Assembly (NCBI RefSeq): GCF_004015185.1
Contig: NZ_CP025746.1
Location: 1,691,776-1,755,775, forward strand
DNA length: 64,000 bases
Direction: 5' to 3'
Source: Clostridium manihotivorum
Lineage (GTDB): Bacteria; Bacillota; Clostridia; Clostridiales; Clostridiaceae
How positions within the stretch are numbered: the stretch's first letter is position 1; each line of letters starts with the position of its first letter. This document shows positions 1 through 8,300 of this stretch, one piece after another. Below the pieces are notes generated by a model. That model was given only the letters and a program-made list of their open reading frames with translations, was not told the DNA's origin and did not search any database. The position numbers and the translations under genes are program-made.

Positions 1-69
1 ACTGGAATATCTATTCCTATGGCTATAAAAAGTGATGATTTGCAAAGTAAAATTTATTCAATAGTATAG
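1..69 (+). CDS. C-terminal tail of an upstream gene (partial)
   Basis: The first 23 codons form an open frame from the window edge to a TAG stop at 67-69, ending in DDLQSKIYSIV. Codon use looks ordinary for this genome. The fragment is too short to assign to a family. It could be the end of a gene upstream of the DUF350 gene, which has its own ribosome binding site 32 nt further on. An accidental open frame cannot be excluded. Confidence 0.35.
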   Translation, partial: TGISIPMAIKSDDLQSKIYSIV

Positions 70-113
70 TATTATATGGTAAAATAATAGTAAATGTATA
101 AGGAGGGGTTATG

Positions 114-317
114 ATGGAGGTTTTAGCTAATCTTGGGTTAAGTTTATTATTCGGACTTTTAGGTATAATTATTATGGCCATTGGGTATGTTGTTTTTGAT
201 AAGGTTATACCAGCTGATTTTAATAAGGAATTAGAAAATAAAAATACAGCTGTAGCTATAGTTATAGCAGGAATGTTAATTGGAGTTGCTATAATAGTAT
301 CTAAGGTAATAGCCTAA
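114..317 (+). CDS. DUF350-like small membrane protein
   Basis: This is a 67-68 residue protein made of two hydrophobic segments (about residues 6-28 and 46-67). A short polar loop rich in Lys, Glu and Asn separates them (FDKVIPADFNKELENKN). Size and layout fit the DUF350 family of small inner-membrane proteins, whose function is unknown. Two adjacent ATGs exist at 111 and 114. AGGAGG at 101-106 gives better spacing (7 nt) to the second, so 114 was chosen, though 111 is possible. The gene converges on pgmB and shares a bidirectional terminator with it. The family call is by pattern only. Confidence 0.65.
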   Translation: MEVLANLGLSLLFGLLGIIIMAIGYVVFDKVIPADFNKELENKNTAVAIVIAGMLIGVAIIVSKVIA

Positions 318-373
318 AAAATCATAGAATCTCTCTTTGCTATTCCTAATATAAATTGGGAAAGGCAAATGAT

Positions 374-413
374 AAAAAAAACACACTGAAGCTAGTTGCT
401 TCAGTGTGTTTTT
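374..413. terminator. bidirectional terminator between DUF350 gene and pgmB
   Basis: A perfect 12-bp stem (381-392 pairs with 398-409) with a 5-nt loop is flanked by an A-run at 374-380 and a T-run at 410-413. It can therefore end transcripts arriving from either side. Its CACTGAAG/CTTCAGTG core recurs in several other terminators of the window. Confidence 0.85.
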
Positions 414-415
414 AA

Positions 416-1060
416 TTAAAATTGTAAAAGATTTAAATCAGAATTTTCTAAGTTAGGTATAACCTTTGTAGCCTTGCCTAAGGTTTCAGGAGAACCTATA
501 CCTATAGATCTCATACCAGCTCTTGTAGCAGCCTCTATACCAGCTTCAGCATCTTCAAAAACTACACAAAACTCAGGAGATATATGTAGTTCTTCAGCGC
601 CAAGTAAAAATACTTCTGGATCTGGTTTAGCCTCGGATACCTTGTTTCCATCAATTATAGCATCAAAGTATCTTGTAAGTTCAAGGTTATCTAAAATCAT
701 CATAGAATTCTTAGAAGCTGAGCCTAGTGATACTTTTATTCCAGCTTCTCTTAAAGTGCTTAGAAAGTTCTCAACACCAGGTAATATTTCATCTTTATTC
801 ATTTTAGATATGTACTCAACATACCAAGCATTTTTTTTAGCAGCTAGCTCTACTTTTTCTTCTTCGCTTAAAGATACTTTACCGATTGAAAGTAAAATCT
901 CTAAAGAAGCCATTCTACTAACCCCTTTTAATCTTTCATTATCTTTTTCAGTAAAATCAAAACCTAATTCATTAGCTAATCGTTTCCAAGCTAGGTAATG
1001 ATATTTTGCAGTATCAACTATTACTCCATCTAAATCAAAAATACAACATTTTACATCCAT
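416..1060 (-). CDS. pgmB: beta-phosphoglucomutase
   Basis: A 214-residue HAD-superfamily phosphatase/mutase. The N-terminal motif FDLDGVIVDTAKYHYLAW carries the nucleophilic Asp and the acid/base Asp typical of beta-phosphoglucomutase. KGVSRMASLEILL is the substrate-specificity loop of the cap domain, and LGSASKN and the later FEDAEAGIEAATRAGM supply HAD motifs II to IV. The enzyme converts beta-glucose-1-phosphate, the product of maltose phosphorylase, into glucose-6-phosphate, which fits the malP gene 3.7 kb away. Its ATG follows a GGGGGTAA ribosome binding site. A LacI-type dyad at 1080-1094 lies just upstream, suggesting control by the neighbouring LacI regulator. Length is normal for the family. 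Confidence 0.93.
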   Translation of the reverse strand: MDVKCCIFDLDGVIVDTAKYHYLAWKRLANELGFDFTEKDNERLKGVSRMASLEILLSIGKVSLSEEEKVELAAKKNAWYVEYISKMNKDEILPGVENFLSTLREAGIKVSLGSASKNSMMILDNLELTRYFDAIIDGNKVSEAKPDPEVFLLGAEELHISPEFCVVFEDAEAGIEAATRAGMRSIGIGSPETLGKATKVIPNLENSDLNLLQF

Positions 1061-1079
1061 AAACTATTACCCCCATAAT

Positions 1080-1094
1080 GTTTAAGCGTTTAAC
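1080..1094. promoter_or_regulatory. putative LacI-type operator upstream of pgmB
   Basis: GTTTAAGCGTTTAAC is an imperfect dyad with the CG centre typical of LacI/CcpA-family operators. It lies 20 nt upstream of the pgmB start, where a bound repressor would block transcription. It shares the CGCTT core (reverse strand) with the better operator in front of malP. Whether the adjacent LacI protein or CcpA binds it cannot be told from sequence. Confidence 0.4.
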
Positions 1095-1209
1095 TTAATT
1101 ATAAAATATTATAGAGAAATTTTCTATAAATATTAAAGCACTTATGAAATATTAGAGAATACTATAAAAAATACTACATAACTTTGTACCTATTATAGGT
1201 AAGCCACTT

Positions 1210-1281
1210 CAGCTATTAAGTTATACATGCACAAAATCGTCAGAAGCCGCGATTTTCGAACATGCATAACTTAAGCTTTCT
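1210..1281. repeat. repeat family A, copy 1 (long imperfect palindrome)
   Basis: Inverted arms at about 1216-1229 and 1261-1274 (TTAAGTTATACATG and its near complement) enclose a second stem of ATCG...CGAT type. The reverse complement of this copy matches the copies at 32074, 38270 and 58520, which share TTCGAAAATC, GGATTTTCG and CATGTATAAATTAA blocks. Confidence 0.6.
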
Positions 1282-1689
1282 TAAATGTAATACTAAAAAT
1301 ATGTACAACTTCAGCCCGAAGTTTATTTAAGAAAAACACTATGTTGTAAATTCAATATTTTTACAATTTTTATGTTTGTAGTTTATTATAATTTGGTTAT
1401 TCAAGGTCAACAAATCTCGCTTTTTATCATTATTGGTAGTATAATGTTAATAGAATGTTTATTTTATTAGAAAAGTAATATTTTTGATACATGAATACTT
1501 TCAATTAAATTATTTTTATGTTATTCATAACAAATAGTATAGAGTTAGGGTTAAAAAAGTTATGTTAAAATTAAGTGGTTAATCATAAGATGCTTTATTA
1601 AGTTTAAGTAAATATTTTGTAAAGATTAAGAGAAATTAGAGATGACTAATTTTTAAGGATTAGTGTTTTTTATGGGAGGTAAATACAAA

Positions 1690-2703
1690 ATGAATGTGAC
1701 TATAAAGGATGTGGCCAGAGAAGCAAACGTTTCCCCATCCACAGTGTCCAGAGTTCTAGCTGGCAATCCTAGAATAAGTGATGAAACAAAAGAAAGAGTT
1801 ATGGAAACGGTTAAAAGGTTAAATTATCATCCTAATGTGATAGCAAGAAGTTTAGCTAATAATGTTACGAAAATTCTTGGGTTGATATTACCAAGTGGAG
1901 AAGAAGATCTTTTTAGAAATCCATTCTTCATTCAGGTTATGACAGGAATAAGCATATATGCTCAGAAGATGGGGTATTCCATTGTTTATACCTTTAGTAA
2001 AAATGAAGAAGAGGAAATCTCTTTCTTGGCTAACTATATAAACAGTAAAATGGTTGATGGAATGCTTTTACTTACTACTAGGTCAGAGGATAAGTGTGTT
2101 GAATACTTAAGTGAGAGAAACTTTCCTTTTGTTATAGTAGGTAGACCAGAAACAGCAGAAAATATACTATGGGTAGATAATGATAATAAAAAGGCCATGT
2201 ATGATGTAACAAAGAGGCTAATAGATAAAGGTCATAAGGATATAGCTTTTATTGGAGGACCTTCTGAGAGAACCATGTCTAAGGACAGACTTAGTGGCTA
2301 TAAAGAGGCATTAAGTGAGGCTAATATTGAATTCGATGAAAATTTGATAATGCAAATGGGAGACTTTACAGAGACAGATGGATATGAAGCTTGTTCTACT
2401 ATAATTAATTTTAAGAAGCCAAGTGCAATAGTAACAACAGATGACTTGTTGGCTTTTGGTGTCTCAAGAAGACTTAAGGAAGAAAAGATAAAAGATACAT
2501 GGTTAGTTGGATTTAATAATATACCTTTATCAGAATATCAAAACCCGCCATTGTCAACTGTGGATATCAATGCTAAGAAATTGGGGTACTATGCTACAAA
2601 ACTTCTTATTGATAGATTACAGCAGAAGGAAGAAGAGTTAGATCATTATATAATAGAAACCAAATTTGTAGAGAGAGAATCAACTTTCAACAAATTAGGG
2701 TAA
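1690..2703 (+). CDS. LacI-family sugar regulator (MalR-like)
   Basis: A 337-residue LacI/GalR regulator. The N-terminal helix-turn-helix VTIKDVAREANVSPSTVSRV and the hinge LNYHPNVIARSLAN are canonical. A periplasmic-binding-protein-like effector domain follows, starting GLILPSGEEDLFRNPFF and including VDGMLLLTTRSEDK and AIVTTDDLLAFG. The open frame extends upstream to a GTG at 1663, but the ATG at 1690 is preceded by GGGAGGT at good spacing and begins the conserved domain, so it was chosen. The position between pgmB and glgP/malP, with LacI-type dyads upstream of both, implies a maltose or malto-oligosaccharide regulator. The effector is inferred, not seen. Two copies of repeat B follow the stop codon. 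Confidence 0.9.
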   Translation: MNVTIKDVAREANVSPSTVSRVLAGNPRISDETKERVMETVKRLNYHPNVIARSLANNVTKILGLILPSGEEDLFRNPFFIQVMTGISIYAQKMGYSIVYTFSKNEEEEISFLANYINSKMVDGMLLLTTRSEDKCVEYLSERNFPFVIVGRPETAENILWVDNDNKKAMYDVTKRLIDKGHKDIAFIGGPSERTMSKDRLSGYKEALSEANIEFDENLIMQMGDFTETDGYEACSTIINFKKPSAIVTTDDLLAFGVSRRLKEEKIKDTWLVGFNNIPLSEYQNPPLSTVDINAKKLGYYATKLLIDRLQQKEEELDHYIIETKFVERESTFNKLG

Positions 2704-2718
2704 AATAAGGATATGACA

Positions 2719-2800
2719 CCTGCCAGAATTTCTTCACATACGCTTAAGAAAAGGCAGATGCGCAAAAAAGTACTGAAGAAGGACGCTTCAGTACTTTTAT
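2719..2800 (+). repeat. repeat family B, copy 1, including terminator
   Basis: Hairpin 1 is CTGCC...GGCAG with an inner TTTCTT/AAGAAA helix. The linker ATGCGCAAAAAA follows, then terminator hairpin GTACTGAAG/CTTCAGTAC and a T-run. It lies 16 nt after the LacI stop and serves as its terminator. Confidence 0.85.
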
Positions 2801-2897
2801 TCTTATGTGGTTCTTATATTTAGATGAGATTTATGATAGTAATGCAAAGTAAGTTAAATATTCCCATATAAGCTGAAGAATAAAATAGGAATAAGTC

Positions 2898-2983
2898 GCC
2901 TGCCAGAATTTCTTCACATACGCTTAAGAAAAGGCAGATGCGCAAAAAAAGTACTGAAGAAGGACGCTTCAGTACTTTTTTAA
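2898..2983 (+). repeat. repeat family B, copy 2, tandem near-identical duplicate
   Basis: It is identical to copy 1 (179 nt upstream) apart from one extra A in the linker, so the pair is a recent duplication. Its terminator stem has A- and T-runs on both sides and lies about 110 nt beyond the end of glgP, so it can also terminate the converging glgP transcript. Confidence 0.85.
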
Positions 2984-3090
2984 ATTATTATTATCGTTAA
3001 TGATATTACTCTGTATATAAATTAGGTGTATATTCAAATATCAAACTATCAAGGGTTTAAGTCTATAAAGATTATTTGGTAAAAATAATA

Positions 3091-4710
3091 TTATTTTTTT
3101 ATATACATAAGGTTGTAGTACTCATCTAGCATTCTCTTTACTGCAAACTTTTCTCTGCAGCTTACTATTGAAGCTTTCATCATTTCAACCCATTTATCTT
3201 TGTTATCATAATAAGTAGGAATTACTTCTGATAATAGTACATTGTATAGTGCTCTTAAATCATGATTATCTAACTCTTCAAGAGTTGCAAAGTCACTAAC
3301 TCCCTTACCATCACCAAACTGCCAGCCGTTTACGCCATGTTCACAAGCTTCTGGCCACCATCCATCAAGGATAGAGCAGTTAAGAACTCCGTTCATAGCA
3401 GCTTTCATTCCAGAAGTACCTGAAGCTTCAAGAGGTCTTCTTGGGTTGTTTAACCATACATCAGAACCTCTAGTAAGAGCCTTTCCTATGGTCATATCAT
3501 AGTTTTCAAGGAAAACTACTGAGTTAGGGTACTTTTTAGTCATATCAACTATATTAGCAACTATCTTCTTTCCTGTATCATCTAGTGGATGAGCCTTACC
3601 AGAGAATACTATCTGAAGCTTACCTGACTTTAATAGTGGTTCTACTACTTCTGGATCAGTAAAGATTAAGTTACTTCTCTTATATGGAGCTGCTCTTCTT
3701 GAGAAACCTATTAAAAGCTTGTCGGCATCTAGTGTAACTCCAGTTCTCTCATTTACGAATTTGATAAGGTCTCTCTTATTCTTCATATGAGTTTCCCAAA
3801 TATCACCTTCTCCATCTGCAGCTGCAAGCATAGCAGAATCAACCCAAGTTGGAGTGTGTATAGCATTTGTTATTCCTATGATTTCTGGTCTTTCAGTTAC
3901 ACCTTCCCACATCTTATTAGCTGTTTCCATGTGAAGTTGTGCAACAGCATTAGCTATTCTAGACATTTTTAAAGCACCTACAGTCATGTTGAAAGGAGCT
4001 CCACCTAAGCTAACAAGCTGTTCAACAGTTAAACCATTGTTTGCACCCATATACATTAGGATATCAAGTGTATGAGACTCATTTCCTTCAACAATTGGAG
4101 TATGAGTTGTAAATACAACTTCTTCTTTAGTTGCTTTTAAAGCTTCGTCGAAAGTAAGTCCAGCTTCCATCTTTTCTCTAAGAAGTTCAAAGCCAGCAAA
4201 TAGAGCATGACCTTCATTGAAATGGTAAACTTCAGCTTCATAGCCTAAAGCTCTTAGAGCTCTAACACCACCAATACCTAGAACCATTTCTTGAGCTATT
4301 CTTTCTTCGCCAAACCAGCCGTATAATTGACCAGTTATCCAAGTGTCAGCATTTTCAGGAATATCAGTATCTAATAGGTAAAGAGGGCATACTCCAAACT
4401 TTGTAACCTTCCAAACCTTTATAGCAACATCTCTTTGTCTTATCTTTACTTTAACCTTTATTCCTGTATCTTCAAGGCAATCATAATCTTGGTTTGTATA
4501 ACTGTCATAAGGTTTGCCTTCTTCATTAATTCTTTGATCTGTATAGCCTTGTTTCCACTTTATTCCTAGACCTACCATTGGGAACTCATGATCGTTAACA
4601 CCTTTCATGTAGTCTCCAGCTAAGATACCAAGACCTCCAGCATAAGTTTTTATTGATGCGTCTAGACCATATTCCATACAGAAATATGCAACATTAGGTA
4701 ATTTACTCAT
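3091..4710 (-). CDS. glgP: alpha-glucan (glycogen) phosphorylase, GT35 short form
   Basis: A 539-residue member of the short alpha-glucan phosphorylase group. It starts LPNVAYFCMEYGLD and has YAGGLGILAGDYMK near the N terminus. YHFNEGHALFAGFELLREK and VVFTTHTPIVEGNE lie in the middle. EASGTSGMKAAMNG, the conserved block with the cofactor-region Lys, is near the C terminus. It releases alpha-glucose-1-phosphate from glucans or maltodextrins in the cytoplasm. A TTG at 4725 is in frame, but the ATG at 4710 has a GGGAGG site at good spacing. It follows malP by 23 nt and is probably co-transcribed with it. Length is usual for this subgroup and well below classical 800-residue phosphorylases. Confidence 0.9.
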   Translation of the reverse strand: MSKLPNVAYFCMEYGLDASIKTYAGGLGILAGDYMKGVNDHEFPMVGLGIKWKQGYTDQRINEEGKPYDSYTNQDYDCLEDTGIKVKVKIRQRDVAIKVWKVTKFGVCPLYLLDTDIPENADTWITGQLYGWFGEERIAQEMVLGIGGVRALRALGYEAEVYHFNEGHALFAGFELLREKMEAGLTFDEALKATKEEVVFTTHTPIVEGNESHTLDILMYMGANNGLTVEQLVSLGGAPFNMTVGALKMSRIANAVAQLHMETANKMWEGVTERPEIIGITNAIHTPTWVDSAMLAAADGEGDIWETHMKNKRDLIKFVNERTGVTLDADKLLIGFSRRAAPYKRSNLIFTDPEVVEPLLKSGKLQIVFSGKAHPLDDTGKKIVANIVDMTKKYPNSVVFLENYDMTIGKALTRGSDVWLNNPRRPLEASGTSGMKAAMNGVLNCSILDGWWPEACEHGVNGWQFGDGKGVSDFATLEELDNHDLRALYNVLLSEVIPTYYDNKDKWVEMMKASIVSCREKFAVKRMLDEYYNLMYIKK

Positions 4711-4733
4711 AAATAATCCTCCCAATCTATACT

Positions 4734-7028
4734 TTAAATGGTTATAGTTGAACCATTTAATTCATATTCTTTATTATTAACTTTTATAATAAGGTTTGAA
4801 CCTTTTTCTTGATTTATAATTATATTTTCCTTGTTAACAGTTATATTTAATAGATTGCCTCTAAACATTACTTTAAATGAATACTCATCCCAAACTTCAG
4901 GAATAAATGGTGAGAAGTGAAGCATATCATCTTTTATCTTCATACCACCGAAACCATAAACTATTGACATCCAAGTTCCAGCCATACTTGTTATGTGAAG
5001 TCCGTCATCAGTATCATTGTTATAGTTATCTAGATCAAGTCTAGAGGTTCTCAAATACATTTCATAAGCCTTTTCTGTATTTCCAATCTCAGCAGCTATT
5101 ATTGAGTGAACACATGGAGATAGAGAAGACTCATGTACAGTTCTTGGTTCATAGAACTCAAAGTTCTTTTTCTTAGTTTCTAAATCATATCTGTCACTTA
5201 AGAAGAAAATTCCTTGAAGTACGTCAGCTTGTTTGATGAAGCAGCTTCTAAGTATTCTGTCCCAAGACCATTTTTGATTAAGAGGAAGATTTGAAGGATC
5301 TAAGTCTTTCACTAAAATCTGCTCTTTATCCATATAGTTATCTTGTTGAGAGAATACTCCTAATTCTTCAATCATAGGATAGTACATTTTTGAAGAAACT
5401 TCCTTCATTTCAGCAAGCTCAGCATCAGCTATTCCTAGTTTTTCAACAAGAGCCTTAAGTTCAGCTGGGTAGTTTTCCTTTAAGAAATCATAAGTTTCTA
5501 AAGCGTAAGATATATTCCAAGCTGCCATAGTATTTGTATACCAGTTATTATTAACGTTATTTTCATATTCATTTGGACCAGTTACACCAAGAATCATGTA
5601 CTTGTCCTTTTGAGGAACATAGTTAGATCTTGATACCCAGAATCTAGCGGTTTCAAGAATTACATCGAAGCCGTATTCAGCAAGATACTTTTTATCTCCA
5701 GTATATCGAACATAGTTAAATATACCGTAAGGTATTGCTGCATTTCTGTGGATTTCTTCGAAGGTTATTTCCCATTCATTATGACATTCTTCTCCTGTCA
5801 TAGTTACCATTGGATAAAGAGCTCCTTTTAATCCAAGTTTTGCAGCGTTTTCTTTAGCCTTGTCCAATTGGTTGTATCTATATATAAGAAGCTGTCTAGC
5901 TATTTTTTCATCAGCTGTACTTAAGTAGAAAGGAATGCAATATGCTTCTGTATCCCAATAAGTACTTCCACCGTATTTTTCACCAGTAAAGCCTTTAGGT
6001 CCTATATTTAATCTTGAATCTTCGCCAGTATAAGTTGCAGTCATATGGAATATATTAAATCTTATGCCTTGTTGAGCAGCAACATCACCTTTAATTACGA
6101 TATCACTTTCATTCCAATGATCATGCCATTTTGTACTGTGTTCAGCAAAAAGCTTATCAAAACCAGCATTTTTTGCTCTTTCAACAGCATCGTAAGCCTT
6201 AGCTATTACAAGTTCTTCTTCATAATATCTATTGCTTGCAACACCAACATATTTATATAAAGTAGCTGTACTGTTCTTTGATGTTGTAACAGAAACAGTA
6301 TTTTCAGCGTATTTAGATCTCTCAGAAATCTCTGGAGTAACGTTTGCATTGTTACCATCAAGCAAGACATCATAGGACATAGCTGCAGTTACATAATAAT
6401 TTGTCTTTTTAGTCTGCATTGTAACTTCTCCATAAAAAGGAGTTGATTTTTGAGACACTTCATTCCAGAATACTTCATCATAGTTTGAATCTTCATTTAC
6501 TATATTCCCATCAAGATATGGAGTGAATTCTATCTTACCATCATAATTTAATGGTGTAACAGAGTAGGAGATAGCTGCAATTTCTTTATCTTTAAGGCTT
6601 ATAAACCTTTTTATTTCCACCTTAGTTTCTTTACCATCATTAGAAACAGCTACAAAACTTCTTTCAAGAGAGCCGTCTCTCATGTTAAGAACTCTTGAGA
6701 AGTCTTTTGCTTCTTTTAGTTTTGCTATATCTAAGTTTTCACCGTTTAGTTTTACTCTTATTCCAATATAATTAACTGAGTTTAAAACCTTTGCAAAGTA
6801 TTCAGGATAACCATTTTTCCACCAGCCAACTCTAGTTTTGTCTGGATAATATACACCTGCAATGTAGCTACCTTGAAGAGAATCGCCTGAAAAATCTTCC
6901 TCGAAATTTCCCCTCATACCCATGTAGCCATTTCCTAAACTCATAAAACTCTCGTATATTCTATTTTCTTCTGGATGAAATCCTTTTTCGATTATTTTCC
7001 ACTCATCATGCAAAATATAATTTCTCAT
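4734..7028 (-). CDS. malP: maltose phosphorylase (GH65)
   Basis: A 764-residue GH65 phosphorylase. An N-terminal beta-sandwich domain (LGNGYMGMRGNFEED) is followed by an (alpha/alpha)6 barrel. The barrel has STYWDTEAYCIPFYL, ECHNEWEITFEEIHRN and VTGPNEYENNV. The Glu of GPNEY is residue 487, the number of the known general acid of Lactobacillus brevis maltose phosphorylase. NQKWSWDRILRSCFIKQADV also matches that specificity. It splits maltose with phosphate into glucose and beta-glucose-1-phosphate, which PgmB then uses. The ATG at 7028 has GGAGG upstream; the in-frame extension to 7076 is unlikely because it would run through the operator. First gene of the malP-glgP unit. Kojibiose or trehalose phosphorylase activity is less likely but not excluded. 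Confidence 0.92.
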   Translation of the reverse strand: MRNYILHDEWKIIEKGFHPEENRIYESFMSLGNGYMGMRGNFEEDFSGDSLQGSYIAGVYYPDKTRVGWWKNGYPEYFAKVLNSVNYIGIRVKLNGENLDIAKLKEAKDFSRVLNMRDGSLERSFVAVSNDGKETKVEIKRFISLKDKEIAAISYSVTPLNYDGKIEFTPYLDGNIVNEDSNYDEVFWNEVSQKSTPFYGEVTMQTKKTNYYVTAAMSYDVLLDGNNANVTPEISERSKYAENTVSVTTSKNSTATLYKYVGVASNRYYEEELVIAKAYDAVERAKNAGFDKLFAEHSTKWHDHWNESDIVIKGDVAAQQGIRFNIFHMTATYTGEDSRLNIGPKGFTGEKYGGSTYWDTEAYCIPFYLSTADEKIARQLLIYRYNQLDKAKENAAKLGLKGALYPMVTMTGEECHNEWEITFEEIHRNAAIPYGIFNYVRYTGDKKYLAEYGFDVILETARFWVSRSNYVPQKDKYMILGVTGPNEYENNVNNNWYTNTMAAWNISYALETYDFLKENYPAELKALVEKLGIADAELAEMKEVSSKMYYPMIEELGVFSQQDNYMDKEQILVKDLDPSNLPLNQKWSWDRILRSCFIKQADVLQGIFFLSDRYDLETKKKNFEFYEPRTVHESSLSPCVHSIIAAEIGNTEKAYEMYLRTSRLDLDNYNNDTDDGLHITSMAGTWMSIVYGFGGMKIKDDMLHFSPFIPEVWDEYSFKVMFRGNLLNITVNKENIIINQEKGSNLIIKVNNKEYELNGSTITI

Positions 7029-7061
7029 ACTAATCCTCCATTTAAATTTATTAGAACAACA

Positions 7062-7075
7062 TGCAAGCGATTGCA
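7062..7075. promoter_or_regulatory. LacI/CcpA-type operator upstream of malP
   Basis: TGCAAGCGATTGCA has perfect 5-bp arms around a CG centre. It lies about 33 nt upstream of the malP start, between promoter and ribosome binding site, a classical roadblock position. It fits a MalR-type operator and also matches 12 of 14 cre positions. Confidence 0.6.
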
Positions 7076-7119
7076 CAAAATTTTAAAAAAATATAAACCA
7101 TGAATATGTTTACAAGTAT

Positions 7120-7148
7120 AATATATCATTTTATATTTCCATAATCAA
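7120..7148 (-). promoter_or_regulatory. putative sigma-A promoter of malP-glgP
   Basis: On the minus strand TTGATT (7148-7143) and TATATT (7125-7120) are separated by 17 bp. Transcription would begin just upstream of the operator at 7062-7075. Confidence 0.55.
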
Positions 7149-7282
7149 TATCTAACCATTAAAATATTTGCTATTGTAATATTTTCTAAATTACAAGTGT
7201 TTAAAATGTGGGTTTTATCAAAATAATGATAATGCACTTAAAAGGATTTATTTAAATATATTAATAAATATGATCAGATTAA

Positions 7283-7313
7283 AAAAACGCTAAAAATAAG
7301 ATTAGCGTTTTTT
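7283..7313 (-). terminator. terminator of the TauE/SafE gene
   Basis: An AACGCTAA/TTAGCGTT stem with A- and T-runs on both sides lies about 60 nt past the stop codon of the permease gene on the minus strand. It is equally usable in the malP promoter direction. Confidence 0.75.
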
Positions 7314-7374
7314 AGTACTATTTATAAAAAGTTTTAATGATTGCTTTTGACAATAATAGTATAAATAATAATGT

Positions 7375-8121
7375 TTATAGGGAAAGAAGCATTTTTATGG
7401 AAACTGCAAGAGACATTGTTACAAACACTGGCTTTATAAGCTTAGCACCTTTCTTTAATGCAATCTTTGATCCTATAAGTGCACCTAATACCATGAATAA
7501 TGCTACTAAAACTCCATAAAAATAATTTATTTTTCCTTCTATAGCAAAAGTTATTAGTGCCGCTATGTTAGAAGTGAAATTTAATATCTTACAGTTAGCA
7601 TTTGCTTCCACAAAGTCTAGTTTAAATATCTTTATAAAACCAAAGATTAAAAATGATCCGGTTCCTGGTCCAAAGAAACCGTCGTAGAATCCTAGTGAAA
7701 AGCCGAAAAATGTTCCTATTATAATAAGTTTTCTAGTCTTACCTTTATAGTGACTCTCAAGGCCAAGATTTTTTGAGAACAGTGAATATACACCAACAAC
7801 TAGAACTAAAATCATCACTAGAGGAGTAAGAAAACTTTGATTTATTATTAATACTGACTTAACACCTAAAACAGAACCTATAAAGGTAAAAGGTACAATA
7901 AACTTTAACAAGGATAGGTCAGCCTTTCCCTCCTTTATAAAGCGTATGGATGATGTAAGTGCTGCTGTAGTTGATGAAAATTTATTTGTACCAAGAGCAA
8001 TATGTGGAGGTAATCCGAAAAGCATATAAGCTGGGAGGCTTATAAGTCCACCACCACCAGCAATAGAATCAACAAAGGCCGCAATAAAACCTGAAATACA
8101 GAGTAAGATTAAATTAATCAA
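7375..8121 (-). CDS. TauE/SafE-family anion permease, ribosome binding site displaced
   Basis: A 248-residue polytopic membrane protein of the TauE/SafE (DUF81) sulfite/organosulfonate exporter family. The signature AAFVDSIAGGGGLISLPAYM is near the N terminus, LGTNKFSSTTAAL follows, and GFYDGFFGPGTGSFLIF lies mid-protein. About seven to eight hydrophobic segments are visible. The actual substrate is unknown. The only start compatible with the family N terminus is a TTG at 8121. An in-frame TAA lies directly upstream and no Shine-Dalgarno sequence precedes it now. The IS607 element inserted 8-10 nt upstream explains this: the original AAGGGGGG site is on the far side of the element. The coding frame is intact, but translation is probably impaired. 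Confidence 0.85.
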   Translation of the reverse strand: MINLILLCISGFIAAFVDSIAGGGGLISLPAYMLFGLPPHIALGTNKFSSTTAALTSSIRFIKEGKADLSLLKFIVPFTFIGSVLGVKSVLIINQSFLTPLVMILVLVVGVYSLFSKNLGLESHYKGKTRKLIIIGTFFGFSLGFYDGFFGPGTGSFLIFGFIKIFKLDFVEANANCKILNFTSNIAALITFAIEGKINYFYGVLVALFMVLGALIGSKIALKKGAKLIKPVFVTMSLAVSIKMLLSL

Positions 8122-8131
8122 TTAAATATCC

Positions 8132-8300
8132 GTTACATAAAATCTACTAAAATCTAATATTTAGAGATTTATTCCTTATTCAACGCAACCTGTTTTGTCA
8201 TAAGACTACTCCAGTTTGATATGTTGCTCCAAAGGCTTAAAATCCTGCGTAACGCACAGTACATATCAGCACTATCTTGTTAGTGATATTATGCTGATTT
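8132..8300 (-). ncRNA. predicted omega RNA (TnpB guide RNA scaffold)
   Basis: The 157 nt between the tnpB stop and the element's right end hold nested hairpins on the minus strand: TCAGCA...CACTA/TAGTG-CTGA, a CTGTGCG/CGCAG hairpin, and a longer-range GCAAC/GTTGC pairing. TnpB guide RNAs are made from exactly this part of such elements, with the guide read from the flanking DNA. Here the guide would start at about 8131 and run into the 5' end of the permease gene. The call is by position and fold, not by family alignment. Confidence 0.55.

Larger units (their letters stand above)
1061..1689. other. 629-nt divergent intergenic region between pgmB and the LacI gene
   Basis: It holds the LacI-type dyad near pgmB (1080-1094), a palindrome of repeat family A (about 1210-1281) and a half copy of repeat family C (about 1563-1600). 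No ORF with a ribosome binding site was found in the rest, which is very AT-rich. Confidence 0.6.

Noticed and set aside
474..998. 174-codon open frame antisense to pgmB
   Set aside because: It lies entirely opposite a well-supported gene, has no ribosome binding site, and has a Ser/Pro/Ile-biased composition typical of antisense frames of AT-rich genes.
7337..7519. 60-codon + strand frame between malP and the permease gene
   Set aside because: It overlaps the end of the permease gene on the other strand, and its start region overlaps only AT-rich DNA without a ribosome binding site.
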